This document shows positions 12,364-24,602 of a stretch of DNA of 64,000 bases, one piece after another (within the stretch, counting starts at the first letter, position 1; the number at the start of each line of letters is the position of its first letter). This stretch comes from Nageia nagi (taxonomy: Eukaryota > Pinophyta). The stretch is taken from NCBI GenBank assembly GCA_050084985.1, contig JBITNC010000001.1, positions 202,306,001-202,370,000 on the forward strand, given 5' to 3'. The translations under genes were made by a program, and so were the position numbers. A model generated the notes under the pieces. The model was not told where the DNA came from. It did not search any database and saw only the letters and a program-made list of their open reading frames with translations.

Positions 12364-15300
12364 TGTAACACATCCTTTTATTCTAAACATCCAAAACCTA
12401 AATTTTAAACCTAAATTTTTTTTATATAGTTTAAACACTTAAGAGATCTAGGAATGGATTTAGACAATCTACATGAGCTTGTCAATGATACTAGCTAGTT
12501 AGCATCCACATGGCAAGATTGGATAAAGATCAAATTATCCAACCCTAATTAAATATATTCTAGTGTTCACTCCACAACCCTCATCCCATTAAGGAGATGC
12601 CTTAAATGTGACCCCACCATTTCCACTTTATAAACTATGCAGCAAACATTTTGGACATGACATAGTGGTTTTCTGCTCGAGGATCATATCATCTGAGAGA
12701 ATGTACATCCACTAAGGTACTCATCCTCACCCAATGATAACCCTCCAACTCATTAGAGCAGATAGTTTATCCTAGGAAAACTTTTTTATAAGAGGGAAAC
12801 ATCATCGCCTATGGAATAGTCATCATTCTCCTATGTACTTAACTATAAGTAGTATGATTACGAAATTACCTTCACCTAAAAACCATAGTTTTATCAACTA
12901 TTATCTTCATCTGATACCCTCTTAAGGATATGAGACACTAGCCTGCCCATATCTATCGACTAGGCTCATCATAGAATCTGAAATCCCTATGTTTACAAAT
13001 AAAATTGAGTATGCAAATAAATAAGCAGGTAAATATCTACAAACCCAATATATTTGCATTCGAGCTACGAATAGCAATTTATACAAAATAATGAAAGAGA
13101 CAATCAACTGCAGAAATAGAACAAGTATTTTAACAAATGATAAACTCGAAATTATTTGCAAAACTCAGACTATACAATATATTAAGACATATGTATACGT
13201 ATGTCATGCATAAGATGACACCACCTATCAAGACAGAAGTTATATACCCACCTCATGGAGCATGCTCAAAACAAAGCTATTGACGAAGTCCTGGGATCCG
13301 ACATTGTCCACACCTGAAATCACGAAGCTAAAAAGTCACAAAAGAAGGTCGCGGGCGATGTTCATCGTACTAGATAGGAACACTGATGGTTTGCATTTTT
13401 CTACAGAGGAGCACCGACGACCTTCGATTGGCTATGATCCATCTCTAGCGAATCAACACCTCCACTCAAATCTTAAGATAATTGCAATATGACACTCAGA
13501 TAAGTCTCTCAGTTCTTCAGAATGCTCGCAAGAAGGGGATACACAAAATCCAGCTTGATAGGCGGTGTCAAGAGACACCTTACAATATGATTACCATTAT
13601 CAAGACCATACGCGGGATCATGTGTATCCTTGATTCTAGACTTACTATTAGATCCCTTATTTATATAGATAATAGATAATACAAACCATGGGTAGGCATG
13701 CATCTACATAAACAAGGCTAATTCACAACATTCAAGATAACCACACCAATAAACAAGATAATTCATGCAATATTCAAGATAATCATTATAAAATTCACAT
13801 TCAAGATAAACATTGATATTATCACATTAAGATATTCAAGATATATATTTAGACCAAGCATGTTTTCATTAATTTTATTGATTTAAAAACATAAATTCAT
13901 TTTTATGTGTCAACACCCTATGCCCATATCATGGAGATCATGGGTATCAAAATAATACCCTTGAGTGGTTTGTATAGTTGAATTAATTTTAATCAAAGTT
14001 ATAAATAAAAACCACACATGTCCTAATGATACCATATCGTATGTAGGAAGAATCAAAATAACTTATTTAAGAAATCACAAGATATATGGAGTACTACAAA
14101 TATCCCATATGGATGGTACTACATAATTAATACCATTTTATAAAAGTTCTCATACTATTGTTTGGTAATGTGCCTTAAGATGATACTAAAGTCAATTACT
14201 GCTAAAAAGGGAATGTAGAATGAAAAGGTCCATACTTCAAGGAATATTCTTTTGGAACATCATTTAGCGAGGAGGGTTCAACTAATGAATCCATGCCATT
14301 TTCTTTTGTTACCAAATCAAACCAAAATTTTCATTTTGGTCGAATTGATTACTTAGGGTTTTTCCTTCTTAACCTTAATTTCATGTTGATCCTTTTTCCT
14401 TGTTTGACTATCCAAGTATTTCCAAGTGTTCCCATAGGATTTCAAACTATTCCATTAGTTCTTATTGATCCCATTCATTCCCATTTTTATCCTAAGGATC
14501 CCTAATATTTCCTAATTTATTCTAAACCTCAATTTGGAACCATAATTCTAAGTTGGGATCTCTTTTGATCCATTGGGTTTTATTATGGTTATTGACCTTA
14601 TTGATCTCCTAAATTTGGATATCTTTGTAAACACACTTGATCAACAATATTTTTCAATTTCTACTATATCAAATGATCATGTTATAGTCACATACTATAT
14701 TTATTTCATATTAGATGTCATGAAAACTCGATGGTATTGTATAACTCTATTCAATTATAACATGTATCCATTAATGTTTTGAGCAAGTAAGAGAAACAAG
14801 AAATATTGAATTAATAAGATACATCCATTTATTAACTAAATAATCTCACAAAATCATCCATTCATTATTAAAACTTTAGGAAACTACCTTTCATTAAATA
14901 TTACAAGCATAAGCTAGTACAAGGGAAACAATAATATTTACAAATGATCTTAGGGTACAAATAGGAGTATAACTTCATTAAATCATAAATAGGTCCTATT
15001 TACAAGCCATTGCATAGCAATTTATTCATTAAGACATCTTTGCCTTATTGTAGAAACACCTTCATCGATCTTCAATAAATCTTCATCAAGTATTCATCTT
15101 CTTTTGTTTAGCTTCTTTCCAAGGATCAACGTAAAATTGGGTTTAGTACTAGGAATGGTATAGAGTTTGAGGACTAGGACTACCCATGATTATGAAGTTT
15201 TGAACATTATGCAAGTGAATATCATTCAAAAACTATGCTTATGGACCTCAAGAGGATTTGGGTTCTCCCTTCCTTGGTCATAGGTAAAATTTCAAGACAA

Positions 15301-17759
15301 ATCAATATATATGAATTTCATCATAAATCCATAATTAAATATAGTTTCATTTTATTGTAAACACACACACTAATGATATAGTCTTGATCATTTTCTATCT
15401 CCACATTAATATCCAAATAAAAATCTACTATCTTCATATAATTAATATTAAATCTTAAAATGGTCTCATATCACAATTATTAAATCATTTACTATCCTTA
15501 TTAATATATAAGCTCCTTTTAAAGTAATTTTAATTAAGTATTTCATTAGTCCTAAGTTGCCATTTACTTTACTCTTTCTTTTACTTCTACGTTTATTATG
15601 TTTAGAAAGATATATTCTTAGTAAAATACATGGTATTCTTGGATGAAAAAAGAGAGGTACAATGAGTTGGATTTCCTAGTGACTTTGCAACACTATCACT
15701 TAGTGATAGAACATTCTACTTGGTGCTTTTATGTAACTTGTTAAGGGAATACATTTAGGCTAAACTTTTACAGAATAATGTGAAATACAACAATCATAGT
15801 CTACATAGAATGGCTCTCCTCCTAATGCAATTCTTATATACTATGATATGCAAGCATAAAGTTGGACTCTACAACCTTTGATAACATTCTATATCATGTA
15901 CTTTCATGGGGACTTATGGTGATCCATCAAAGTGTATTTGAAATTGATTTTCACATCAGATATTGTGGTGGTGAACTCAAAATGTAGAGAATCCATAGAG
16001 CTCAAAAATTATTGAAGAACAAACAAACTTCATGATCTATAATGATGATAAGATATGCACAAAATGAGTTATCTAAAATAAGCATAATATTAAAAATCAA
16101 ATCAAACTCTATGACCTCTGTCAAATTATTCCAATGTTGCCATCAAGGGAGTGGACATAGAAGATATAGATGTCCATCATACAATAGTTGAAATGGGTTC
16201 TCATTGAATTTTTATGGTTATGGATGCCTACAGTTCTCTAATATAGTCTCAAAGAGATGAGAAATCATAGGAAAATTATCCAAACTTTGTAATCCTTACT
16301 ATTGTTTCCTAATGTATATCCTTGTGGGGGTATTTAATGGAGGTATGAAGATCTATTAAAGAGTAGTTGGAAAGGGTTTCACATCAATTACTTCAAAATT
16401 CCTATATGCAAAATGTAGATCTTACATAGGATCATTATTTTTCAATGCATGCCTCCATGCATCCTTCAAAGGAAGTATTATATTCTTGACCCTTCCAACT
16501 ATGCCATTCTTCACAGTGAGCATTGGAAACTTGGATTAAAACCAATGAGAGTGGTAAGAGTCTAAAGCAGGAGCGACTTATTTATATTTTTACTAAATGG
16601 ACTCTTGTGAGATATGAGAATGGAAAGAGCACTTAAAGCCAATATTTTCTAATGAATGAACTATAAAGTAGTCATATAACATGGTACCTCACTTCCTATC
16701 ACAAATTTAAATTTAAGATATGATAAAGTCACTTTTTCAAGAAAATACGTACAAACCTCACATGCAAAATAATGAAATCTCTTTATAGAGAAAGTATTAC
16801 TATTAATAATAATTAATTACTTAATATCCATTCATAAACCACATTCTTTTCCTCAACATATCAAATAATATAAAAGAACCTTATTTTATCTAACCATTAA
16901 CTAAGATGGAAAGATGCATAATAAACTACATTCTTTCAAAAATCAAAAGGAAGGACCAATTATCACATGCAGTATATTACATAAACTAAGTAGTATATAT
17001 TTTCAAATGAAACAAGTCCTCTACCAAAAATTAATATCATAAACCTTTATCATCTTTTTCTTCCATATAATATATTAAATAATACTAAGTAAGACTAGGC
17101 ATTTTAGCTTTAATATCTAAAATGCAAAAGAATGTACCTGAACTTGAGAGAGAGAAAGAGACTTTTTTTCTAATGAGATGGTAGATATGTATTTTCCTAA
17201 TGTTCCATCCCTCTTATTTATAGCCAAGTAGGTTCAAGTGTGTCCAAATGAACATCTTCTCATTCCTTCATTAATTTTTGGAATAGGTTTGATTAAAGTT
17301 GTTAATGATTGTAGTGGCATTTAATACCTTGAAACCTTTTTTATTAACTAACAAATTAGTGACAACTATTTTCCATACCTAACATAAGGAAACAAAAATA
17401 AGTAGGGTCATTACTCAATTATTTTTCATAACCATTAAATATCTTGTAACATCACAAGGTGACCTTAGTTCTATTATTGTTTTAATTTTCACTTTAGTTT
17501 ACTAAGAACTATAAGTAAAAAATCAAATTCAAAGGAAGAGAATATTCCTTTCCCTCCCTTTTTGAATTTGAATTGCAAAAATTCACTATAAGAAATCAAC
17601 CACACATCTTACTTACGATGGTCACCTCAATCTAAAAGATAATTATTAATCCAAACACATTCACTAACACACATTTATCATAAAATTTGATATTCATGAC
17701 TAATTATTATACCATGCAACTACATGATTTATGATGGTCATTAGGGTTTGTTAGCGAAC
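12364..17759 (-). repeat. 3' LTR of CHR-1
   Basis: About 4.46 kb after subtracting the nested solo LTR and its duplication. It starts TGTAACACATCC and aligns along its length with the LTR at 49,227, though much diverged. Compared with the right-hand LTR, it lacks about 260 bp at its 17,759 end (equivalent of 44,848-45,106). A minus-strand TATAAATA box lies at 17,215-17,222. No coding sequence was recognised in it; subrepeats related to those at 10,400-11,960 are at 15,850-16,440. Confidence 0.8.
12990..13915 (-). repeat. Solo LTR of the gag-only gypsy family
   Basis: This 926-bp sequence is the reverse complement of the LTRs at 20,678 and 27,812 over their whole length. It runs from TGTTTACAAA to GTGTCAACA. 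It is bounded by perfect duplications CCCTA (12,985-12,989 and 13,916-13,920). No internal sequence remains, so it is a product of LTR-LTR recombination. Its TATA box (TATATAAATA on the minus strand) is at 13,658-13,667. Confidence 0.92.
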
Positions 17760-17761
17760 AC

Positions 17762-17855
17762 AGTCCCCTATGTTCTTAAATAAAATCATAAAATTGCACT
17801 ATTTTACTACTTTCCTTAATAGCAACATAGTCCCCTATGTTCTTAAATAAAATCA
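17762..17855. repeat. 27-bp direct duplication at a repaired LTR/internal junction
   Basis: The 27-bp string beginning AGTCCCCTATGTTC occurs at 17,762-17,788 and again, identically, at 17,829-17,855. The second copy is in its normal place just inside CHR-1 (compare 54,029 in CHR-2). The first sits where about 260 bp of LTR end should be. This looks like filler DNA copied during repair of a deletion. A purine tract remnant (TTAAGGAAAGTAGTA on the minus strand) lies between the copies. Confidence 0.7.
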
Positions 17856-17899
17856 CAATATAATCAAAAAATTTTGATAATGTTTCACATAATGAGGCA

Positions 17900-18110
17900 A
17901 AAAAATAGGGAAATTTTCTTTCCATAGTGGATTCAACTTCCCAGGTGGAAGATGATTTAGAATACTTATCCCATTGTATTAGAAATTCATTAATCTCCCA
18001 ATTTCTTAGTTTCTTATTTCTAAAAGCTAGGATTCTAACAGGGAGAACTTTGATAGCCTAAGGGTCCAATATCTATAAATAAAAAAAATCCAACACATGG
18101 GAAAGGTTAT
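17900..18110 (-). pseudogene. CHR-1 integrase chromodomain
   Basis: The minus strand reads ILAFRNKKLRNWEINEFLIQ followed by WDKYSKSSSTWEVES, a plant chromovirus chromodomain at the end of integrase. The pattern R..KLR....-..LI.W......TWE is kept. In such elements the domain is thought to direct integration to particular chromatin. The same domain is at 54,105-54,250 in CHR-2. Confidence 0.82.
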
Positions 18111-19300
18111 AAAACATACTTTCTTAATAGAGAGATATGAAAGATATCATGCATTTTCAACAAACTTGTTGGCAAAGTAACTTTGTAGGTAATTGGACTC
18201 TTCTTTTCAACTATCTCAAAAGGACTAACAAACTAAGAATCTAATTTAGTTGATTCTATGGCACTTTTCATGGGTTAGACTAGTAAGAATACTTTTTCAC
18301 CCGTAACAAATTCTTGAGGAGTTCTCTTGAGATTGACATAACTCTTTTTATCAATCGAAAGCTTTCTTCAACTTTTGTTGAATGGAATTTAGCTATTCAT
18401 CCATTTGCTTTAACATCTTAGGTTGGATCATCACATGATCCTCTCAATTATCCCAAGATAAAGGAGTCCTACATCTCCTTCTATAGAGAGCCTCAAAAGG
18501 ATCCATTCCCAAAGATGAATGGTAATCATTATTATAGGCAAATTTGACTAAGTAGAGGTAACCCTCTTATTTAGTTTTTTTCTCCATGAAATAAATTCTA
18601 AGCATGTCCTCAAGGACTCTATTCACTCATTTAATCTAACATTCTATCTTGGGATGATATGATAAACTCATATTCATTTTATTCCCAATGCTTTATGTAA
18701 TGATTTCCAAAACATAGAGGTGAAATTAGAATCTCTATATGAGATTATCACCTCAATAAATCCATGCAATCTAAGTATTTCATGGGAAAACTTATTTGAT
18801 ACTATAGGGGTATCATTAATGGTATTACCAGGTATAAAATGTACCACCTTGGTTAATCTATCTACCACTACTAGGATTGAATCATGATGAAATCTAGTTT
18901 TTGGAAAACTAATAATAAAATCCACTAAAATCACTTGCTATTTTTGTGTAAGAACATCATGTGGATATAGATATCCACCTATATGTTGATGTTGTACATT
19001 AACTTTCTAACATTTTAGGCATCTTTCCATAAATTGTGCTATGTTCTTTTTTATTCCATCGTAATAAAATCTTTGTTTCAAGTCTTCTCTCATCTTTGTA
19101 CCTCCTAGATGTCTTGCATATGGGGAATAATGAGCTTCTTGCATGATTAAATTTATTAGATTTCCCTTCTGTAGGATGACTAATATGTCTTTAAAATACA
19201 AAATTCCATCTTTTTCAGTGAACTCTTGAGATGATGGGGTACCTTTCCCAATCAATTCTTGGATGGATCTATAATATGGAGATTCTTGCTATAAAACTTT
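18110..19300 (-). pseudogene. CHR-1 integrase
   Basis: The N-terminal zinc-binding part is in the open segment 19,255-19,007: EAHYSPYARHLGGTKMREDL, then MERCLKC, giving HHCC. The core in 18,934-18,674 reads FHHDSILVVVDRLTKVVHF (first catalytic Asp), then EVIISYRDSNFTSMFWKSL. Where gypsy integrases have SDRD, this has SYRD, so the second catalytic Asp appears replaced by Tyr; CHR-2 has the same change. A stop and frameshifts separate zinc finger, core and chromodomain. Confidence 0.85.
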
Positions 19301-19369
19301 CACTTGATCAAGAAATTCAAATTGACTTCTTGTCATGGCATTCACATGTTATATATGACTCAAAGCATC

Positions 19370-19740
19370 TACCACTTTATTTTCCTTTCATTTGATGTAC
19401 TCAATGTTAAAGTTATATTCAATAAGGAATTCCATCCATCACCTTTGTCTAGCATTTAGATTAAGCTGAGTGAAAAGGTACTTCAAAATTTGGTGATCTA
19501 TTTCAATTTTGAAAGGTTTTCTTTAAAGATAGTGCCTCCACATTTTGAGTACATGGACAACTACAACCAACTCAAGATCATGAGTTGCATAATTTAGCTT
19601 TTGTGTTTTCAATTTTCTAATTAATATGCTACTAAATTTTTATTTTGGGATAACACACCACCCAAACCTTCTAGTGAAGCATTTGCACATACTACAAAAT
19701 CACCATATGGATTAGGGATAGTGAGAAATGGTGCTATGGT
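19370..19740 (-). pseudogene. CHR-1 RNase H
   Basis: Reading leftwards: VVCANASLEGLGGVLSQ, a LNYATHDLELVVVVHVLKMW block, then FKIEIDHQILKYLF and the VVDALS end. These are the successive motifs of gypsy RNase H, which degrades RNA in the RNA:DNA hybrid. The first catalytic aspartate of CTDASLEG is asparagine here (codon complement at 19,681-19,683). Several stops interrupt the frame. Confidence 0.78.
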
Positions 19741-19759
19741 AAGCCTTTCCTTCAAAGCT

Positions 19760-20672
19760 GCCAAATCTTTTTCACACTTTATGTCCATTTGGACACCTTA
19801 TTTTTCTTTTGAAGACTAGTGATGGGGTTGGCTATCTTTGAGAAATATTTGACAAACCTTCAGTAGTACCCAAACAATCCCATAACAATCCTTACCTCAA
19901 TCACATTTATTAGCATAGGCCAACTCATTATTGCTTCCACTTTCTTGGGATCAATTGAAATTCTTTCTATAAAGATGATGTGACCTAAATACTAAATTTG
20001 GGAAATAGAGAAGTCACACTTTGATAACTTTCCATATAATTGGTTTCTTCTTAACACTTCTATGGCTATCCTTATATGAAAATTATATTCCTCCTAATTA
20101 TTTGAGTAGATGAGGATATCATCCAAAAATACTAGCACAAACTTGTCTAGGTACTCCTGGTAGACACTATTCATCAAGTTCATGAATGTTGTAGGGGTAT
20201 TCATTAACCCAATAGGTAATACAACAAAATCATAGTGTCTATACCTAGTTTTAAAAGCTATCTTATTGGTATGTAATCCCTTAATTCTCAATTGATGGTA
20301 TCCTAATCTCATATCTATCTTGGAGAAAATAGCAGCATCTTTGAGTTGAATGAACAAGTTATCAATTCTAGGTAAAGGATATCTATTCTTAATGGTGACC
20401 TTATTCAACATCCTATAATTAATACACAACCTAAGTGTTCCATATTTCTTCTTTACAAACAAAACATGGGCACCCCGATGATACACTTAGTTTTATCAAC
20501 CATTTTTCTAATAAATCTTGCAATTGTACCTTCAACTCCTACATTTCAATGGTGTTCATTCTATATGGGGTTCTAGAAATAGATTCAACTCTTGGCACCA
20601 AATCTATAAATAAATTAAATTCTTTTTTTGTAGGTAATCCAAGTAGATCTTTAAGGAACATATCTTTGTATT
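19760..20672 (-). pseudogene. CHR-1 reverse transcriptase, interrupted by the nested gypsy
   Basis: The longest open stretch (20,486-20,094, 130 codons) reads [35 protein letters not shown], then [13 protein letters not shown], with the FLDD catalytic aspartates intact (near 20,105-20,132). Upstream, DLLGLPTKKEFNLFIDLVPR ends at 20,672 where the nested element inserted. The preceding residues continue at 28,742. Thumb and connection lie left of 20,094 with stops. Confidence 0.88.
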
Positions 20673-20677
20673 CTCTC

Positions 20678-21609
20678 TATTAACACATAAAAATGAATTT
20701 ATGTTTTTAAATCAATAAAATTAATGAAAACATGCTTGGTCTAAATATATGTCTTGAATGTCTTAATGTGATAATATCAATGTTTATCTTGAATGTGAAT
20801 TTTATAATGATTATCTTGAATATTGCATGAATTATCTTATTTATTGGTGTGGTTATCTTGAATGTTGTGAATTAGCCTTGTTTATGTAGATGCATGCCGA
20901 CCCATGGGTTGTATTATCTATTATCTATTATCTATATAAATAAGGGATCTAATAGTAAGTCCATCATCAAGGATACACATGATCCTACATATGGTCTTGA
21001 TAATGGCAATCATATTGTAAGGTGTCTCTTGACACTACCTATCAAGCTAGATTTTGTTTATCCCCTTCTTACGAGCATTTTGAAGAATTGAGAGACTTAT
21101 CTGAGTGTCATACTACAATTATCTCAAGATTTGAGTGGCGGTGTAGACTCGCTAGAGATGGATTATAGCTTATCAAAGGCCGCTGGTGCTCCTCTATGGA
21201 CAAATATAGACCGTTGGTGTTCCTATCTAGTGCAATGAACACCACCTGTAGCCTTCTTCTGTGACTTTTTAGCTTCATGATTTTAGGTGTGGACAACGTT
21301 GGATCCCAAGACTTTGTCAATAGCTTCATTTCGAGCATGCTCCATGAGGTGGGTATATAACTTCTATCTTGAGAGGTGGTGTCATCTTATGCCTGACTAT
21401 GTATACATATATCTTAATATATTGTATAGTCTGAGTTTTGCAAATAATTTTGAGTTTATCATCTGTTAAAATACTTGTTCTATTTTTGTAGTTGATTATC
21501 TCTTTCATTATTTTGTATAAATTGCTATCTATAGCTCGAATACAAATATATTGGGTTTGTAGATATTTACTTGCTTATTTATTTGCATGCTCAATTTTAT
21601 TTGTAAACA
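20678..21609 (+). repeat. 5' LTR of the gag-only gypsy
   Basis: It begins TATTAACACATAAAA (the 3' copy has TGTTAACACATAAAA; the G of TG has become A) and ends TTTGTAAACA. It is 7 bp longer than the 3' LTR because it has one extra ATTATCT unit just before the TATA box. The rest of the two copies differs only by scattered substitutions. Confidence 0.93.
20933..20942 (+). promoter_or_regulatory. TATA box of the gag-only gypsy 5' LTR
   Basis: TATATAAATA followed by AGGGATC. The same box occurs at 28,060-28,069 in the 3' LTR and at 13,658-13,667 (minus) in the solo LTR. It would place the start of the genomic RNA near 20,965-20,975. Confidence 0.65.
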
Positions 21610-21610
21610 T

Positions 21611-21627
21611 TTGGTGAACCCGATGTG
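21611..21627 (+). other. Primer-binding-like site of the gag-only gypsy
   Basis: Directly after the LTR end the sequence reads TTGGTGAACCCGATG. A TGG start close to the LTR end is what a tRNA primer site requires (complement of the tRNA CCA end). I could not identify the matching tRNA; it is not the initiator-Met site seen in the other elements. Confidence 0.55.
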
Positions 21628-21631
21628 AAAC

Positions 21632-23668
21632 ATGCTTACTAATTCGAAAATGGACAAAGATATAGATGAATTTTTAGATTATTCTTCATTAGTTCAATTA
21701 TCACCTAAGAGGAAAAGAAAAACATGGAAAGGAATAGTGCCAGCTAGGAAAAGTGCTAGAATAAACAAAGAGAGTGCTCCTTGGATTATCAAAGATAAAC
21801 TTCCGGATGAGGAATCCTATCATGGTGATTTTGAAGACAATGATAGTTTCAATTGTGAAACCCTAGAAAATATCAGCCAAATGTTCGAAAAGGATTTGTC
21901 AATAACCATGTACCGACCCAACAAATTCAATAGTTGGAACCTTATCAAAGAAAAACTTATGTTAGTGCAATAGTTTATGAAAGATTTTGGGATGTTCTAC
22001 AAATTTGCTACAGACACTAGCACAGCATACTCTTTCCACTACCTATGGAAATTTAAAACTACAAATAATCTCACATCAATCATTAGAGCATCTTTCATCA
22101 AATCAACTTTGACTATTATAGAAGATCATGAGAAATTTTATGTGTCATTCTTTAACCAATGAATTTCCATTCCTAAGGATATCAAATCAAATATTTATGG
22201 ATCTATGTCATCTCTAATGCTTGTTTAATATTTTAGAAATCATGAGACAATAATACAGGAAGAAGTGAACAATGAGTATTCAGATGAAGAGGAAGTGATA
22301 CATTTTAATGAAGAATCAGATGATGAGTTAGAGACAAAGCTTGAAATGGACCGTATAGCACAGATACTAGTTGATGCTTACCCCTATTGGTCAGATCAAG
22401 AAAAAGAGATTAAAGAAGTAGAAGTAAGAAGGGTTATTAGCATGAGATCTTATCAGAAATCACAATCATTCATAAAAGAGATCATCATAAGAGAATTAGA
22501 GATGCAGCTAGTATAGGAATGGAGGGAAAAAAATTTAAGATTCACCCTAGGACCATCAGAACATGAGAAAGAAAAAGAGATAGAAGGGTATAAAACTCTA
22601 GAAGAGAAGTCAGATCAGGATGACATAGGTAAACAGAGGCAAAGAGAGATAGCAGAACAAAGAATGGCACAACTTCAAGCAATGGTCGAGCAGCTCAAAA
22701 AGTTAACATTGTTACATGATGAAAAAGAAAATAAATATTTAACAAAAAATCATCCTCTTTATGCAAGAATTAGAAGAAGAACATGGGAAGGTGAAGACAT
22801 CAAATTTAGCAAGTATGACAGTATAAGTGATCCAAGGATGCACATCATGATTTTTGAGGAGGCAGCTTGGAGTCACCTTCATGATGTAGATATGTTGGCT
22901 AGGTTATTTTAGCTCAGTCTAGGAGAAGAAGCTTTAGAATGGTTTTATGACCTAAAGGATCAAAGTATCACCAGCTATGGATAGTTAAAATAGGAGTTCT
23001 TAGATCAGTATCAACACAGTATAAAGAAAAAACCTACCATCATGGATTTGGCTAGAATGAGACAAGGGAAGAACCAATCATTTGAAGAGTTTGTGGTAGC
23101 TTGGAAGAAAGTGGTGACATACGTAGAGTTAAGTGAAAAGGAGTTGAAGCAGATGTTGATAAAGTCACTAAGGGATGAGGTGATGCTCGAATTTTTCAAT
23201 TATCTAGAACAACCCCTTGCAAAAATGATCCTATCCATGATCCAAAAAGAGAGACACTTGATGAAAATTGGTTTATGGGGGCATAAGAAAGATGAAAAAC
23301 CAATACCAACCAAAGTGATAGCTACAATTGTAGCAACCAAAGAGTCACAAGGACCCACAAAATAGAGGACCCCTAGAGCATATGCCAAAGTTATCAAAGA
23401 TTATGATGAGTTGTTACAGTCATTGGTGCAAAGAGGTTTGATCCAATTACCACTGGTGAATCAAAGAAACACAAGAACTACAGGAGGATTTTGTAGATAT
23501 CACAAGGGTCATGGCCATAAAACATGTGAATGTCAAAAATTTAGAGATATTATTCAAGATTTAGTAGATAATAAGGCTATCTCATTCAATAAACTAGAAG
23601 AAAAAAGAAAGCCTCCAGTGCACATAGATAATGAAAAATTGGGGATATATAAGAACCCAATGCCATAG
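21632..23668 (+). pseudogene. gag of the gag-only gypsy, single frame with nine stops
   Basis: About 680 codons lie in one frame with no frameshift. It begins MLTNSKMDKDIDEFLDYSSL soon after the primer site, with a basic, NLS-like KRKRK..ARKSARI segment. An acidic and helical middle follows (DEEEVIHFNEESDDELE; then MAQLQAMVEQLKKL). The retrotransposon gag domain includes ALEWFYDL and NQSFEEFVVAWKKVVTYVEL. A zinc-knuckle-like CRYHKGHGHKTCEC is at 23,492-23,533. In-frame stops are at 21,971, 22,160, 22,226, 22,514, 22,910, 22,982, 22,991, 23,363 and 23,666; seven are TAG. Gag would build the particle; no protease follows. Confidence 0.85.
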
Positions 23669-24209
23669 CATGGTACCAAAATACTATTTGCCCAGGGACA
23701 CATGATAAAGAGAATTAAGATCTTAGAAAGATAGTCAGAGGGATGATAGAATGAGGCTAGCACTAGTGGGAGCTCTAGGCTCTCTGAGGGTATCATTTGG
23801 TAGATTGATATGACTAAACTAACAAAAAAAAAGAGAGAGAGAAGCTAATAGTCAGTCCAAGTCATTAACAGATGTCATGGTGAAGAGATTGGGGGGCTTC
23901 ATGATGTCATAACAGGAGTGCTAGCATTATATTTCATGCTAATAGGACCATCAATAGTCCTCTTTTAGTGGAAAATAGGAGAAAGTCAAAGGTTCCAACT
24001 CCCCCCGTAGCATGAGAAGTCAAAATTGCAGTTTGTGTCATTGGCATTCATTTTCAAGAATCAGAGAACATCAGTTTCATCTATCACAAGCACACATACA
24101 AGAGCAATTAGGTAACAAAATTTATATTTTATATATATTTCATGAAAAATCAAAATGTTTCTATTTACAGGAAGTCTTAATACAACTAGATGAGATCACA
24201 TAGAATGAC
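23669..24209 (+). other. Region after gag with no pol
   Basis: Where protease and RT would be expected there is only a short continuation of the gag frame with stops, a purine-rich patch (near 23,822-23,843) and low-complexity sequence up to the end of the antisense gene. No protease or RT motif was found in six frames. Confidence 0.6.
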
Positions 24210-24514
24210 CTAGAATCTCCTACTAGAGCCCCCTCCCCCTACACTAGAGCTAGTAGCCCTACTAGATGAGCCACCCTCGCACTGTGCCTTATACTTCTCT
24301 GTGCATGCCTTCTCCTCATTGATCTATCTCTCAACCTAGTGAAGTTGCTCATAGAGGGCTTTGATCTCTTTGTTGGCTATTTGTAGGTCCTGATAGATGT
24401 TAGTATAGTCCCCTCCTTCGAACTGTAGATGACCCTATAGCTCTCTAATCTCCACATCCTTCTGATTGATTTGACCATGTAGCCTAGCCATCTCGACCTC
24501 AGGGTCTTGGTCAT

Positions 24515-24602
24515 CTGTGACATAGCATAGACATATCATGTTAGTCTTTTGCATATCATGAAAGCAAAAAATCAAAAGAAAGCAAAAGAGAAAATAAGCT
24601 AC
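24515..24602 (-). other. Probable intron in the antisense PMD gene
   Basis: On the minus strand, exon GATGATGATG is followed by GTAGCTTATTTTC, a T-rich stretch, and GCTATGTCACAG, then exon ATGACCAAGACC. The 88-bp GT-AG interval is T-rich against G+A-rich exons and removing it joins an Asp-rich run to DDQDPEVEM. Confidence 0.6.

Noticed and set aside
14293-14782. Plus-strand frames in the CHR-1 LTR
   Set aside because: The same stretch is repeated at 30,300-30,780 with stops and length changes, and it is non-coding LTR sequence on either strand as far as can be seen.
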